From Microvelia longipes (lineage: Eukaryota > Arthropoda > Insecta > Hemiptera > Veliidae): 64,000 nt of DNA. The DNA lies in NCBI GenBank assembly GCA_018340805.1, contig JACMZG010001911.1, forward strand, positions 51,698,135 to 51,762,134. The letters run 5' to 3'. This document shows positions 24,420 to 33,705 of the stretch, one piece after another; the stretch's first letter is position 1; each line of letters begins with the position of its first letter. Below the pieces are notes generated by a model. It searched no databases. It was not told where the DNA came from and saw only the letters and a list, made by a program, of their open reading frames with translations. The position numbers and the translations under genes were made by a program.

Positions 24420-25084
24420 CTTGCACTACTTGGGTTAATACGACTGAGCTGAGATTGTGTCTCAATCAATTTGACTATCTACCTTGAGATTATCTAGCTT
24501 TAAACCATTGTAAGGTTTAACAATTTTTTTATTTATGACTTCATAACCAAAAGGCTCCGAAACTTAATCGACCATTTACTCCCCCTCCTTCAACTTCCGT
24601 CAACCGAGCATCCTCATAAGCGTAATTTGTATGATAAAAATTTGCTAAGAAGTAACAAAGGCCTAATAGATGCTGATTTACTTGGAGTTAAAAACACACC
24701 CAATTACACAAAAACCAACTTTTGTTTATTTTGATTACAAGTACTCTATTTAATCTTAACAATTTTTAAGACAACTTTATTAAGATTACTTTTATAATCC
24801 AACAAACACTATATTCTTAAGCATTCTGACAATAACCGATATCCCTTTGTTATAAATTCTAGAAATTCATTCGATTAAACATCAAAATCGAACTCAATTA
24901 CAACTATGAAAAGATCTCTTTTTACTATTTTGAAAAAATTTAAAACAAAAAAGTTACAATCAAAAATTAATAATTCCTAAAAAGCTAACCAAAAGATAAT
25001 CTATAATTATAGGTTGAGACAAAAATTGTCCAAAAACCCACTCTTTCGGTATCGAAGTCAATTGGATTTTTTTGTATGAATGTT
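24420..25084. other. AT-rich non-coding stretch
   Basis: No gene or RNA recognised. If the 25,085 site is a genuine PBS, this stretch would be where the element's internal region lies, but no gag or pol motif is visible. Confidence 0.5.
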
Positions 25085-25102
25085 CAGTGGGACTGGGCGC
25101 CA
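25085..25102 (-). promoter_or_regulatory. Second primer-binding-site-like motif
   Basis: The minus strand reads TGGCGCCCAGTCCCACTG. The first nine bases are the tRNA-Lys-type PBS core also seen at 14,458-14,475. It is preceded by a TATTTTAAAT tract and, further upstream on that strand, an AATAAAA signal near 25,122, as an LTR would have. No internal region with pol was recognised. Confidence 0.3.
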
Positions 25103-25609
25103 ATTTAAAATAATAGGTTTTTATTGGAAATATACCTTACGATATGTAAGTCAAGATAAGTAACAGTTATTATCGTATGGCTGAAGTATTATTATTACGA
25201 ATAAAAAGAATGAAATAAGCCACCTGCGATTGTTAGCTATGACATCACTCGCTGTGATAAAGTAGAATTAAGTTTTACTTTTAGTTTCTCTGTTCACGCG
25301 TTTCTAGCACGTGGATGTATAAGTATAAGATAAAAGTATTTAATTAAATACCTAATTGATAATCCCACAAATCAACTGAATATTAGTATGATCTGTAAAG
25401 GAAAGGCAGTTTATGTCATGAATTCATTTTTGGTAAAACGTTTGTGGTGGTACTATAATTTTAGTACTGTTTGCGTCGTCTTTTTATTAGGTTTGCAGGT
25501 ACAAAGGGTTAGAATAAGTTTGAAACATTAGGCAAATACCCAAGCATATTAAATAGGACAATAATCACACATGTATTAACTTATCGAGGTTCTAAGGTAT
25601 TTTAAAAGA
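25103..25609. other. AT-rich stretch, possible decayed LTR
   Basis: This is where a minus-strand LTR would lie if the 25,085 site is a PBS. Apart from the AATAAAA near 25,122 nothing confirms it. No coding sequence seen. Confidence 0.35.
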
Positions 25610-25765
25610 ATTTGTTGAGTCATTATTGTAAGTAAAGAATGTCTTAAACATTTAGTAATCAATAGGGTTCTAAAAATTAATAATGTTGATTATTGTACCG
25701 AGTTTCAAATCCAAGAAAGCATTCGAAAGATGTAGTGTCCTATAGGGTACACAGACGCACAACCA
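25610..25765 (+). repeat. Rep-B copy abutting microsatellite
   Basis: CAATAGGGTTCT, CCAAGAAAGCATTCGAAAG and TAGTGTCCTATAGGG match the 24,060 copy. The (CA)n/(TA)n array follows directly. Confidence 0.65.
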
Positions 25766-25767
25766 CC

Positions 25768-25836
<69 letters not shown>

Positions 25837-25850
25837 AATACATACATATA
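25766..25850. repeat. (CA)n/(TA)n microsatellite
   Basis: A short CA run and an interrupted TA tract. It lies at the 3' edge of a Rep-B copy and about 80 bp before a TGTGGAGAGAC Rep-C terminus at 25,929. Confidence 0.95.
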
Positions 25851-25961
25851 TAGCAGGTCGTTAAGCCGTCAGTTATTTTACAGATTTCGTTAACATTCAA
25901 TGTCGCAATAAAGAAAACAGATATTTTATGTGGAGAGACTACGGTGTTTTATTGCCTACCA

Positions 25962-26850
25962 AAACAAAACTTTTTTACTCTTCCTCATTTATACCGTAGG
26001 TGTATAGAAGAATTGTAGCATTTGCAAAAATCCGAAACCGGGACGGCAACGGAAATATCCGTTTCGAGTGTTTTTAAGGCCTCCTGAGTGGTTTTCTGTT
26101 TGTATGTTAGTGTGTGTGTTTGTTATCATCGTAGCTTATTATGTATTTTTGCTAATGAGTTGAAACTTAATAGAAAAATCAATCTACCACTGTAGTTGTG
26201 CTATTCAGAAAATAGTTTTATGACGTCATTACTTCGCAATAATGAATCAGCAACAATTTCGAAAAATCATAAAATACGCAAAAATGATTTGCGTATTTCC
26301 AATTGAGATTTAGCACGCATGTAAGAATGCATATATACGTGTTATATATATATATACGCATAAGACTATACTTGTTAAATTTCATCTTACTATCATAATT
26401 AGTTTAATTTCTATTAAATAACTTGTGTACGGGTTTTAAAAGATAGTAAAAAATCGCAAAACAATTCATTTAATTTGAAAATTTGGTAAAAGTATATACC
26501 TTTACGTAATAAATATGTACACTAAGTTTCGTTTCAATACGACAAGTATATATACTTGTCGTATTAAAACGAAAAAATCATGGATATATCCATGATTTTT
26601 GTTGGAGCATTAAAGTTAAGCAGCATTGAGGGTGGTCAGCGCTGTATGGGTGACCGCTGAAAATGAAACAGATGTATTTACTATCTCAGGAGAGCAAAGC
26701 GGTTCCAAAGACATGCTGCAGTATAAATTTGGCGAATTGTATATTCTGAGGACGAGCGAAGAGAGTCCAAAGCAAAGAGGATGAGCGTAACAAATCCGAT
26801 GTGATGGGGAAAATTTTCGAGGTACCCTGAACCCGATTTTTTATGCTGCA
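25962..26850 (+). repeat. Rep-A copy, full length
   Basis: The most complete plus-oriented copy. It starts TTTTTTACTCTTCCTCATTT and carries CCGAAACCGGGA, GTTATCATCGTAGCT, AATAATGAATCAGC and GTTTCAATACGACAAGTATA. Near the end come GAGGACGAGCGAAGAGAGTC and GAGGTACCCTGAACCCGATT. An inverted duplication unique to this copy lies at 26,530-26,571. A TGTGGAGAGAC Rep-C-type end lies 33 bp upstream, the same order as at 52.79 kb. Confidence 0.9.
26530..26601. repeat. Two adjacent near-perfect palindromes
   Basis: A ~42-bp palindrome centred at 26,550/26,551 (AATACGACAAGTATA and its complement) is followed directly by a second one around AATCATGGATATATCCATGA. Other Rep-A copies have only one arm of the first palindrome. 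Confidence 0.9.
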
Positions 26851-26854
26851 TTAC

Positions 26855-27480
26855 ACATGATAATTAGGTCGGTATAGTTTCAGATGATACTTTCCTCTAT
26901 GTAATTTTTACAATTAAAATAATGTTCATACCGACTAAAACCCTAATTACTAACTATTAATAGAACATAATGATTTATAAAAAGCTAATAATCAAAACGA
27001 TCTCCTCCAAACTTAAATCCAACTTAAACTCTTTATAATACATGGTTACACACTGATGATTATATTAAATAATATTACAAAATACATAAAGGTACATCGT
27101 GATAACTATATTATAAAATTATATATTTGATAAAATAAATATTTATTTAAATAAGTTATTTTAAATGTCGTCTGATTTTATCTATAGTTATATTCGCTTA
27201 ACTAAATAGAAAGTAAATAATCATAATGTATGAGTTGTAATCTATGTCAAAAATTATAGTTTGGAGATAATATATCTGTATTATTAAGCCATTTGTAAAA
27301 GCTTTTATAAAAGTTCGATGATTATATATTATGTATTTATGATAAGTAGTTATTTGTAAATGTATGTAATTTTTATAGCATTGATAATATTCCATTTATG
27401 TACATTGGTATGCAATTTTAAAGTATTGATAATATATGTTTTTTTTTTATATTTTAACTGTTTATTAGGCTTTTAAATTA
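26855..27480. other. AT-rich non-coding stretch
   Basis: Very AT-rich with no gene. It could include the decayed 3' LTR of the Ty3/gypsy element, but no repeat of the element's other flank was found. Confidence 0.45.
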
Positions 27481-27544
27481 TTATAACATTTGTACATTTT
27501 GATATTTACTTTTAGCGAATTTCCTTTGGAAAAATTGCTAATGA

Positions 27545-28630
27545 CATAAGTGTGACAAATCCGTTTCAAAAACTCTCATCTATCTTTATCCGATAATGTA
27601 GAACGCCTTCTTTTTTAACCACTGCATCAAATAACCACTTATGTCTACCTCCATAATTTCTAACCTTTACTCTTTCTCCTACTTTAAATTCCTTTTTAGG
27701 TACAATGTATTCCATATTTCGCTAGTTTTGCCAAGACGTGAGTCACAAATCCAAACATTCGTCTTCCAAATATTAACTGATATGCTGATGCCACCGTCGA
27801 ATTTGGTTCATTCCTTAAACGCCCTAAAAGTCTCGTTAACTTGTCCGTTTGATCCCCTTGATCCAACTCCAAAGCCTGCAACCCCTTTTTAATCGTCTGG
27901 ACAAAACGCTCGGCTTGTCCATTAGTTGCTGGGTGGTGTGAGGCACTCAGTTTATGTACTATTCCGAATATTGCCAGGAAATGCTCAAAATTACTTGATA
28001 CAAATTGTCAGTTATCTGTGACAAGTACGTAATGTAGCAAAAAGTTTCCCTAGTTGTTTAATGCACCATTCTGATGTTGTGGGTTATAACTTCCACTCAT
28101 TTGGTGTACGCGTCTACGATAATTAGATAAAACTAGACGTTTGATGGTACAGCAAAATCTATGTGTACACGTTCCCACGGAGCGTTAAGGATTTCCCACG
28201 GATGGTAAGGTTCTTTTTCACTCTAATTTTTTGTAAGACAGCAACTCTTGCAGGTTTCCTACAAAGTCTTTGATATTTTTGTCAATATTTGGCCAACAAC
28301 AGTAACTTTGAACAAGCGCCTTCATCTTCACCATTCCTAAATAACCCGTGTGTAATTCTTGTAACACTCTTTGTCTATGAGTACCCGGTATCACAACTCT
28401 TGCTCCTCGAAATATACAAACGTCCAGTAGAGTATACTCTTCATCCTTGAGTCTTATATCCCTAAGGCTCCTTCCTTCTTCTAATCTAGTAAGTATCTTT
28501 ATCATTGTTTCGTCTTCTCTAGTTTGCTTTTTTATTCCCTCGATGGTAACTGGTAACGTCATAATTTGGAATTTGTCAAATTCGTCCATGTATGTTTCTT
28601 CAACCTTTTCCACTGAAACTGCGATAAAAA
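27545..28630 (-). pseudogene. Ty3/gypsy integrase, broken
   Basis: Integrase inserts the cDNA into host chromatin. The N-terminal zinc-binding region is seen at about 28,250-28,350 (ELHTGYLGMVKMKAL, then WPNIDKNIKDFV). The second histidine of the HHCC site is replaced by Tyr. The CxxC pair falls into another frame after a frameshift near 28,250. The first catalytic Asp is in PWERVHIDF (about 28,170). The second is in VTDN, followed directly by a premature stop where the usual Gly codon would be (about 28,010). The catalytic Glu is in HPATNGQAERFVQT (about 27,930). A C-terminal GPY/F-like region (VGERVKVRNYGGRHKW, ending near 27,545) follows another shift. Confidence 0.88.
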
Positions 28631-28675
28631 AATCAGCATTACTGTGAGCGTCTGTACTGTACGTTTGTAATCTAT

Positions 28676-29780
28676 TTAATACTCAAAACCGGGTAAAAAA
28701 TGTGCGTAGTTGAATATTCTCGTCGCTGCTGTCGAAGGTAAGGTTCTCTGCGGGTCAAATATAAATATCAATGGTTTGTGGTCAGTAATTAAAAAAGTAA
28801 TTAAAGTGTATTTGTGTCTATATAGATAAGGAAAAAACTTTGTAAGACCCCAATCTATTCCTGTAGCTTCCTTATCAATCTGACTATAGCGTTTCTCGCA
28901 CACTCTTAAAGATCTCGAAGCAAACGCTATTGGCTTTTCTGACCTATCTGTATAACGGTGTGACAAGACTGCAACTAACCCAACCGGAGACGCGTCTGTG
29001 TCCAGTACAATAGGCAAATCTGGATTGTAATGTACTTAGACTTTGTTGCTTGTAATGTCGTCAATGACCCTCTTAAATGTTTTTTCCCATTCAGCTGACC
29101 AATCGAATGTGCAACCTTTCTTCAGCATTTTTTTTAGCGGATACAACTTCGTAGCTAAATTTGGTATACATTAATTATAGTAATTTGCAATCCCAAAAAA
29201 ACTTCTCAACTCACCTGTGTTCACTGGACGTTTGACCTGCTTTATAGCTTCTGCTTTCTTGCCTGTTTTATGTAATCCATCTCTGTCTATTACGTGCACT
29301 AAATATTGAATACCCTCTGTTAATTCTCAAGTCGTAGTCTGTCCTCTGTAATAATTGTTTCAGTCTATCTAGTAATTCTAAAAGTGTAGTTCCTTGGATA
29401 ATGACATAATCGAAGAAAAATTTAACCCCTTCCAGTCCCAGTAATACTTGGTCCATCAATCTATTCCATATGGCAGGTGCTGTTTTTACCCCAAACATAA
29501 GCCCGTTAACTTTGTATATACTCCTCTCTGTGTGCTTATTGCTTTGTGTACACTTTCTTCATCCATTTTGACATGAAGGTAAGAATTACTTACATCAAGT
29601 GTACAAAAATACTTCATCACTGCATCAATTCTAGGAATCGGGTAGTTATATATTCAAGATATTCTAGTCTGTCTATTTCTGTATCTACTTTCGTGCGAAT
29701 GGCGAATGGCACTTGTCTAGGTTTTATGAATATCGGTTTTGTACTGTCCCTTAAAATTAATTTAGCTTTTTAGTTTGGAA
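28676..29780 (-). pseudogene. Ty3/gypsy reverse transcriptase-RNase H, broken
   Basis: These domains copy the element RNA into DNA and remove the RNA strand. Fingers and palm are seen from about 29,780. Motif A TLDVSNSYLHVKMDEES keeps its Asp. The MFGVKTAPAIWNRLMDQV block follows in another frame. The catalytic YxDD box reads FFDYV, with the second Asp replaced by Tyr. The RNase H part (28,676-29,017) is the best-preserved piece. It keeps all three visible catalytic acids: LDTDAS, the Glu of QIDKEATGI, and TDHKPL. At least three frameshifts and several stops separate these pieces. Start and end are approximate because the original single pol frame is broken. Confidence 0.9.
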
Positions 29781-29879
29781 TGCATCCTATATCTGTTATG
29801 AAAACATCATCATACTCGCATAATAATTTATTTAGTTTTTCGGTTTCCCCACATTAATTGATTTAATTTCTCTCCAGTC

Positions 29880-30150
29880 TAACTTAATTTCTCTTAATCT
29901 TTCCCTTCCAAATATTGAATCAACTTTTTCTTCTAATACGTAAAGCTTTCCGACCAACTTAAAGCTTCTATAGGTACATTTGGCAAAAGCGACCTCCTTT
30001 GGCTTTATTATTTCACCTGTGTATGTGCGTAGCTCTACGTTAGTCCTAAAAAATGTATTGTGTAACCCTAGCTTATTAAAAGTATGATATAATATAGATG
30101 ATAGAGCAGCGTCCGTATCAATTCCTACTTTATTCCCTTCTAACTTTACT
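29880..30150 (-). pseudogene. Ty3/gypsy aspartic protease, broken
   Basis: Retropepsin cleaves the Gag-Pol polyprotein. The active-site turn is visible at about 30,110-30,122 as IDTDAALSSI, where families carry D-T/S-G-A. The invariant Gly is replaced by Asp, which should abolish activity. Downstream the frame stays open through KLYVLEEKVDSIFGRERLRE (about 29,910-29,955), the spacer that usually leads into the RT. It then reaches a stop. Confidence 0.75.
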
Positions 30151-30279
30151 TCTATTTAAAATTTCCCGCTATTATTTGTCCTAATGGTGTATTGAATGTG
30201 TCATCTCCTCTCCTGATTACTCTGTGTCTTCAATCTGTTTAATGTCTTTCCTAGCTGGCTTCCTCTGCTCAAACATACT

Positions 30280-31243
30280 CAGGCTATGTGACCAGTGCGA
30301 TAATACGTTCTACATGTCTCTTCTTAAATGTGGCAAGTGTTAGCTTTATGCACTGTACTCCCAAACCGAAAACATTTCCCCCTTAGTCTTTTAACTGCCT
30401 CCTTTCTTTTCTTTTTCTTAAGTTCCAGATTATAGGCCTCTACTCTAATCTATAATTTCGTTTTCTAGCTTAGACTGTTCTATAGAAACACCTAATCTTC
30501 ACCATTTCTTTAAAAGATGTATTGTCTTTTTCCTGTAAAATTGTTGTCCAAACCTCCTTGTCTTTTATTCCTCTTATAAACTGTACTCTTAATGGTATTT
30601 CCGCAACTGATATACCACATTCACACCTGAGTTGGCACTTTTCTGCTAATTTATTAAACTCAGTTGAAAAATCTGTAATTGTTTCGTTGTCTTGTTGTAC
30701 TTTAATACTGAAGTCATGTTGTCTCGTCCAAATTCTTCTCTATGTGTGCAGATAATTTTATTTCGTTGGTCTGTCTGTTGCACATAATTTGTATACCTTT
30801 TGGTGCAGCATGGGTGTTAAAGCATATAACTTGTATATTTTATCTGTTTTTCCCTTAATTTACTTTAAGTGCATAAATGTTTCCAGCCTTCCATCAAAAT
30901 TTTCTAATGATTCTTCATCATGAAAACGTGTAAACCTCATACCTGACGTAGACGAAGCGTTATTACTAGAACTCCAACTGTTATTTGTCGCATTGGTCGT
31001 AATTATCTGGTGAGCCGTCAATTTTTCCCTTTATTGTTCTAAAATACCAATAAGTTTTGACATTCTGTCATCTTGCTCTCCCCTTTGCTCAATTTCCGAT
31101 TCTATCGATGTAATATCGATAAGTTCTTCTATTGTATCTTGAGCATAGTTGAATTTTTGTATGTTAGCCAATAATCCTTCTAGCCTGTGTTGTAATTCTT
31201 CTAAATTAAGTGCTTCTACGCTACGATTTTTCCAATAATCCAA
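30280..31243 (-). pseudogene. Ty3/gypsy gag, broken
   Basis: Gag forms the particle and binds element RNA. The N-terminus (31,031-31,243) opens with MDYWKNRSVEALNLEELQ and is predicted helical and charged. The conserved capsid segment RFHDEESLENFDGRLETFM is at about 30,890-30,940 in another frame. A DNETITDFSTEFNKLAQKC segment is at about 30,640-30,700. Two CCHC zinc knuckles remain near 30,290-30,390. In both the second Cys is lost: CFRFGSTVHKANTC has Phe, and CRTYYRTGH has Tyr and then meets a stop. Both losses are compatible with single-base changes. Confidence 0.8.
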
Positions 31244-31267
31244 TAAAATAAAACTTGTCCTAAGTCA

Positions 31268-31625
31268 ATACGACCACTCTAAGTGGCCAAAAAGTCGAAA
31301 AACTAGGTGTAAAAATTCGTATATAGTTAAAATGTGCCGGGCAAACATGAGTAATTAGAGTAGGGTCTCGTTTTGGATAGGTTTTGAGGCTATGAGTCAA
31401 ATGAAAACATTCTAAAGTATGTACGTCCACTCACAGTGACCAAAAAGTCAAAAAAACACGGTAAATAACGGGCAAACCTTAAAACCTGGAGGTAAACTAC
31501 AAATTCTGAATAAGGTACCGTTTCAATCTTTTTATGGGTTCTGAGTTGAAAGGAAACGGTCCGAAGTCGATAGAAGCACACAAAGCTAGGGTTCAAGGTT
31601 TGAAATCTAGAGGTTCATGACTAAA
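31268..31625. repeat. Degenerate tandem repeat (~150-bp unit)
   Basis: Two to three diverged units. Landmarks repeat at 31,268/31,419 (TACG..CCACTC..AGTG.CCAAAAAGTC) and 31,365/31,535 (GGGTTTTGAG/GGGTTCTGAGTTGAAA). The unit GAGTTGAAA...GGTCCGAAGTCGATA...AAGC reappears at 33,117-33,190. It lies just upstream (in element sense) of the Ty3/gypsy gag. Confidence 0.65.
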
Positions 31626-32510
31626 AATTATTCTGACAGAGATAATAACTTGTAGCTTTTTACTTAAACAAGACTTACACTTTTGTAAAGCGGGGTCTCG
31701 AGATCCAAGATACTAACACACCTCAAATTCATCTCCTTCAAAGACAATAAAATCCAGAAGTAGAAGTAGCTCTTTCATAAATGCCTTTAAGTGTTTTGAT
31801 TTACCAATATTAATATTGGGTACTACTTCTGAGATTCAGTTCCTTATCAGGAATTTCGCAAAATATACCAACGTCGTCAGCATACTCGTATGTGTAAAAA
31901 TAATTAAACATTCTTTACAAGAATTGTTCTCACAACCACAGGCATATTATTAATAAGAGACCAGTTGGAAAATCGAACGGACTACAAAAAACTTTTTGTC
32001 AATACGATAAACTTTCTGGAAGTTTAATTTCTTCAGTGAAAATCATTATAGTAGCATAATAAACCGAGATTACCGAAATATCTATCTTATAAATGTTAAG
32101 TATTAAAAAATTTATCTCTGTCTAGATATTAAAGAAATTAAGTCGAGCTGTCACAGAAACAATAGACAGTGAACCTTAACAATTCTTTTAATTTAATATG
32201 CCCACTCACACACTTATAACTACGTAGAAATTCTCATACCACTTATTCTAATATGACAGAATTATTTCAAGAATGCTACTAATTATTATAATGACTGTGT
32301 CGTCTTATTGCTCTAATTATATGCGGCTTGTCCTTCATATTTATAACTATATCAGGTTCTAGTAAATACACTTTAAAAATAATTCGATAATAGCATGGAT
32401 AGCATGGAGAGTTTCAGACCTGGGGGTATGTTCAATATCCGATTAACAGTTTTTTGGGGCTCTCGCAGTGGAATAAAACACATTTTATTTAAAATTATTA
32501 TAACGATACA
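31626..32510. other. AT-rich non-coding stretch
   Basis: No gene or repeat recognised. Confidence 0.5.
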
Positions 32511-32511
32511 A

Positions 32512-32645
32512 TGTGTCTAGTTCACCTAGCCCATCCAGACTTCATCCAAACTCCCCGCTCTGGCTAGTGTCAGCAACTAGTTCACAGTGTGCCTAGTTCA
32601 TCTAGACCAGCTTGACTCTATCTATAGGGTCACCGGTCTGGCTAG
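32512..32645. repeat. Pyrimidine-rich degenerate block
   Basis: Short direct repeats of TAGTTCAc/tCTAG and CTCTGGCTAG..., resembling the block at 39,185-39,345 (GTTCATCCAG, CGCTCTGGCTACTCC). The minus-strand open frame ending at 32,602 runs out of this block. Confidence 0.5.
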
Positions 32646-32871
32646 AGCCAACTAAAAAATAATTAGGTATATAACAGCCAGTGGTAGATTTAGTGGTAGT
32701 GGATGCCAATTTTATCACTATCGCTCCATACAGAGCTGAGTAATCAGGATGATGTATTTGAAATGTACCACCCTGTATATTACAATATATTGCATTTACT
32801 ATATCTATTTGCTGCAAGAGTATGACGACGCAAAATATCAGATACAATTGTGGGTGGTTTTTGCGCACCAT

Positions 32872-33000
32872 GTCTGTCCTTGCTTAGGTTTTCGGTTTAT
32901 GCTTTATAGTAAGAACTGTTTAACTCTTCTATTTGTTTGTCAATTTTTCAGGATTTTCATAGGAAATGTAGATGTAAACGAATTCACTCATTGAGGGTTC
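32872..33000 (+). repeat. Partial copy of the 33.2-kb foldback arm
   Basis: CTTGCTTAGGTTTTCGGTTTATGCTTTATA-type sequence matches the left arm of the foldback (TTGCTTAAGGATCCGGTTTA at about 33,330). It continues for about 100 bp at lower similarity. Confidence 0.5.
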
Positions 33001-33059
33001 ATTGCTTCCTTCCACAGATTAAAAGGTTGAAAAAATGGTGGTCTACACCAGAAAACCTA

Positions 33060-33195
33060 AAATACGGCCGCTAAACAACATATTTAAAGTGAGTCGTTTT
33101 CGACGTTTTATGGGCCTGTGAGTTGAAAGAGAGTGGTCCGAAGTCGATACTTGCACTCAAATATAAGGTACCTGGGTTCGAATCCTGGACGATAT
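33060..33195 (+). repeat. SINE-like block with tRNA-type B box
   Basis: GGTTCGAATCC at 33,175-33,185 is a perfect RNA polymerase III B box. It sits in a T-arm fold (CTGGG-loop-CCTGG). The sequence upstream (GTTGAAAGAGAGTGGTCCGA) matches the tandem repeat at 31.5 kb, whose equivalent site is decayed (GGGTTCAAGG). No complete tRNA cloverleaf or convincing A box could be built, so this is a tRNA-derived repeat at most, not a tRNA gene. Confidence 0.45.
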
Positions 33196-33240
33196 TTTTT
33201 TACATTATATAAGTCTATACACATTGTAAGTCTATATAAA

Positions 33241-33705
33241 CTACAAAATTATTTTGGTTGGTGGTCCGCATGTTGGGAAAATTTCTTTTGGAATGTGTGT
33301 TTCCGTGCTTAACAATCCATTTCTTGCTTAAGGATCCGGTTTATGCTTTATAATTTGAGCATTTACTCAATTATCAAGCACTATTCGTAACTCTGTTTTT
33401 TGTAATTTTTTCTGTATTTTGCAAAGCGCTAAAACCTTTAAACTAAGCAGTAAACGAGTGCAAATAATGGTGTGTTCTGCCAATGTTAGATGCATAGTTT
33501 GATATAACTAACAGGATAATTATGCGCATTTCCTTTGAAAATACATAAAAATGAGTTACGAGTAGTGCTTGATAATTGAATAAGTGCTTAAGTTAGAAAG
33601 CATATCTGGATCCTTAAGCATGAACTGGATTGTTAAGCACGGAAATACGCATTCCAAAGGAAATTCGCCTAACATGCGGATCATCGCGCCAGAATATTTT
33701 TTATT
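33241..33705. mobile_element. Large foldback element (~465 bp)
   Basis: The arms at about 33,241-33,430 and 33,520-33,705 are imperfect reverse complements around a ~90-bp loop. Matching landmarks: TCCGCATGTTGGG / CCTAACATGCGGA, GTGCTTAACAATCCA / TGGATTGTTAAGCAC, and ATTATCAAGCACTA / TAGTGCTTGATAAT. The 66-codon frame at 33,584 is an accident of the right arm. Confidence 0.9.

Larger units (their letters stand above)
27500..31260 (-). mobile_element. Ty3/gypsy LTR retrotransposon, decayed
   Basis: A minus-strand element with gag, protease, reverse transcriptase, RNase H and integrase in that order. Integrase after RNase H distinguishes Ty3/gypsy from Ty1/copia. Every domain is interrupted by stops and frameshifts, and several catalytic or zinc-binding residues are changed, so the copy is inactive. 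No env-like frame was seen. The flanking LTRs were not recognised: the DNA just outside each end shows no convincing direct repeat. It has either lost its LTRs or they have diverged beyond what can be seen by eye. Confidence 0.9.

Noticed and set aside
24143..24487. Long Tyr/Ile/Thr/His-rich open frames over microsatellites (also at 13.1, 23.7, 25.7, 45.0 and 61.7 kb)
   Set aside because: They translate TA/CA repeats and are open only because the repeats lack stop codons.
32602..32871. Minus-strand 89-codon frame with a hydrophobic, signal-peptide-like start
   Set aside because: It reads through an ACAGGGTGG-type dispersed-repeat motif and into the pyrimidine-rich block. No splice donor or promoter supports it and no domain is recognisable.
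33060..33195. tRNA gene
   Set aside because: Only the T-arm/B box is present; acceptor, D and anticodon arms cannot be folded.
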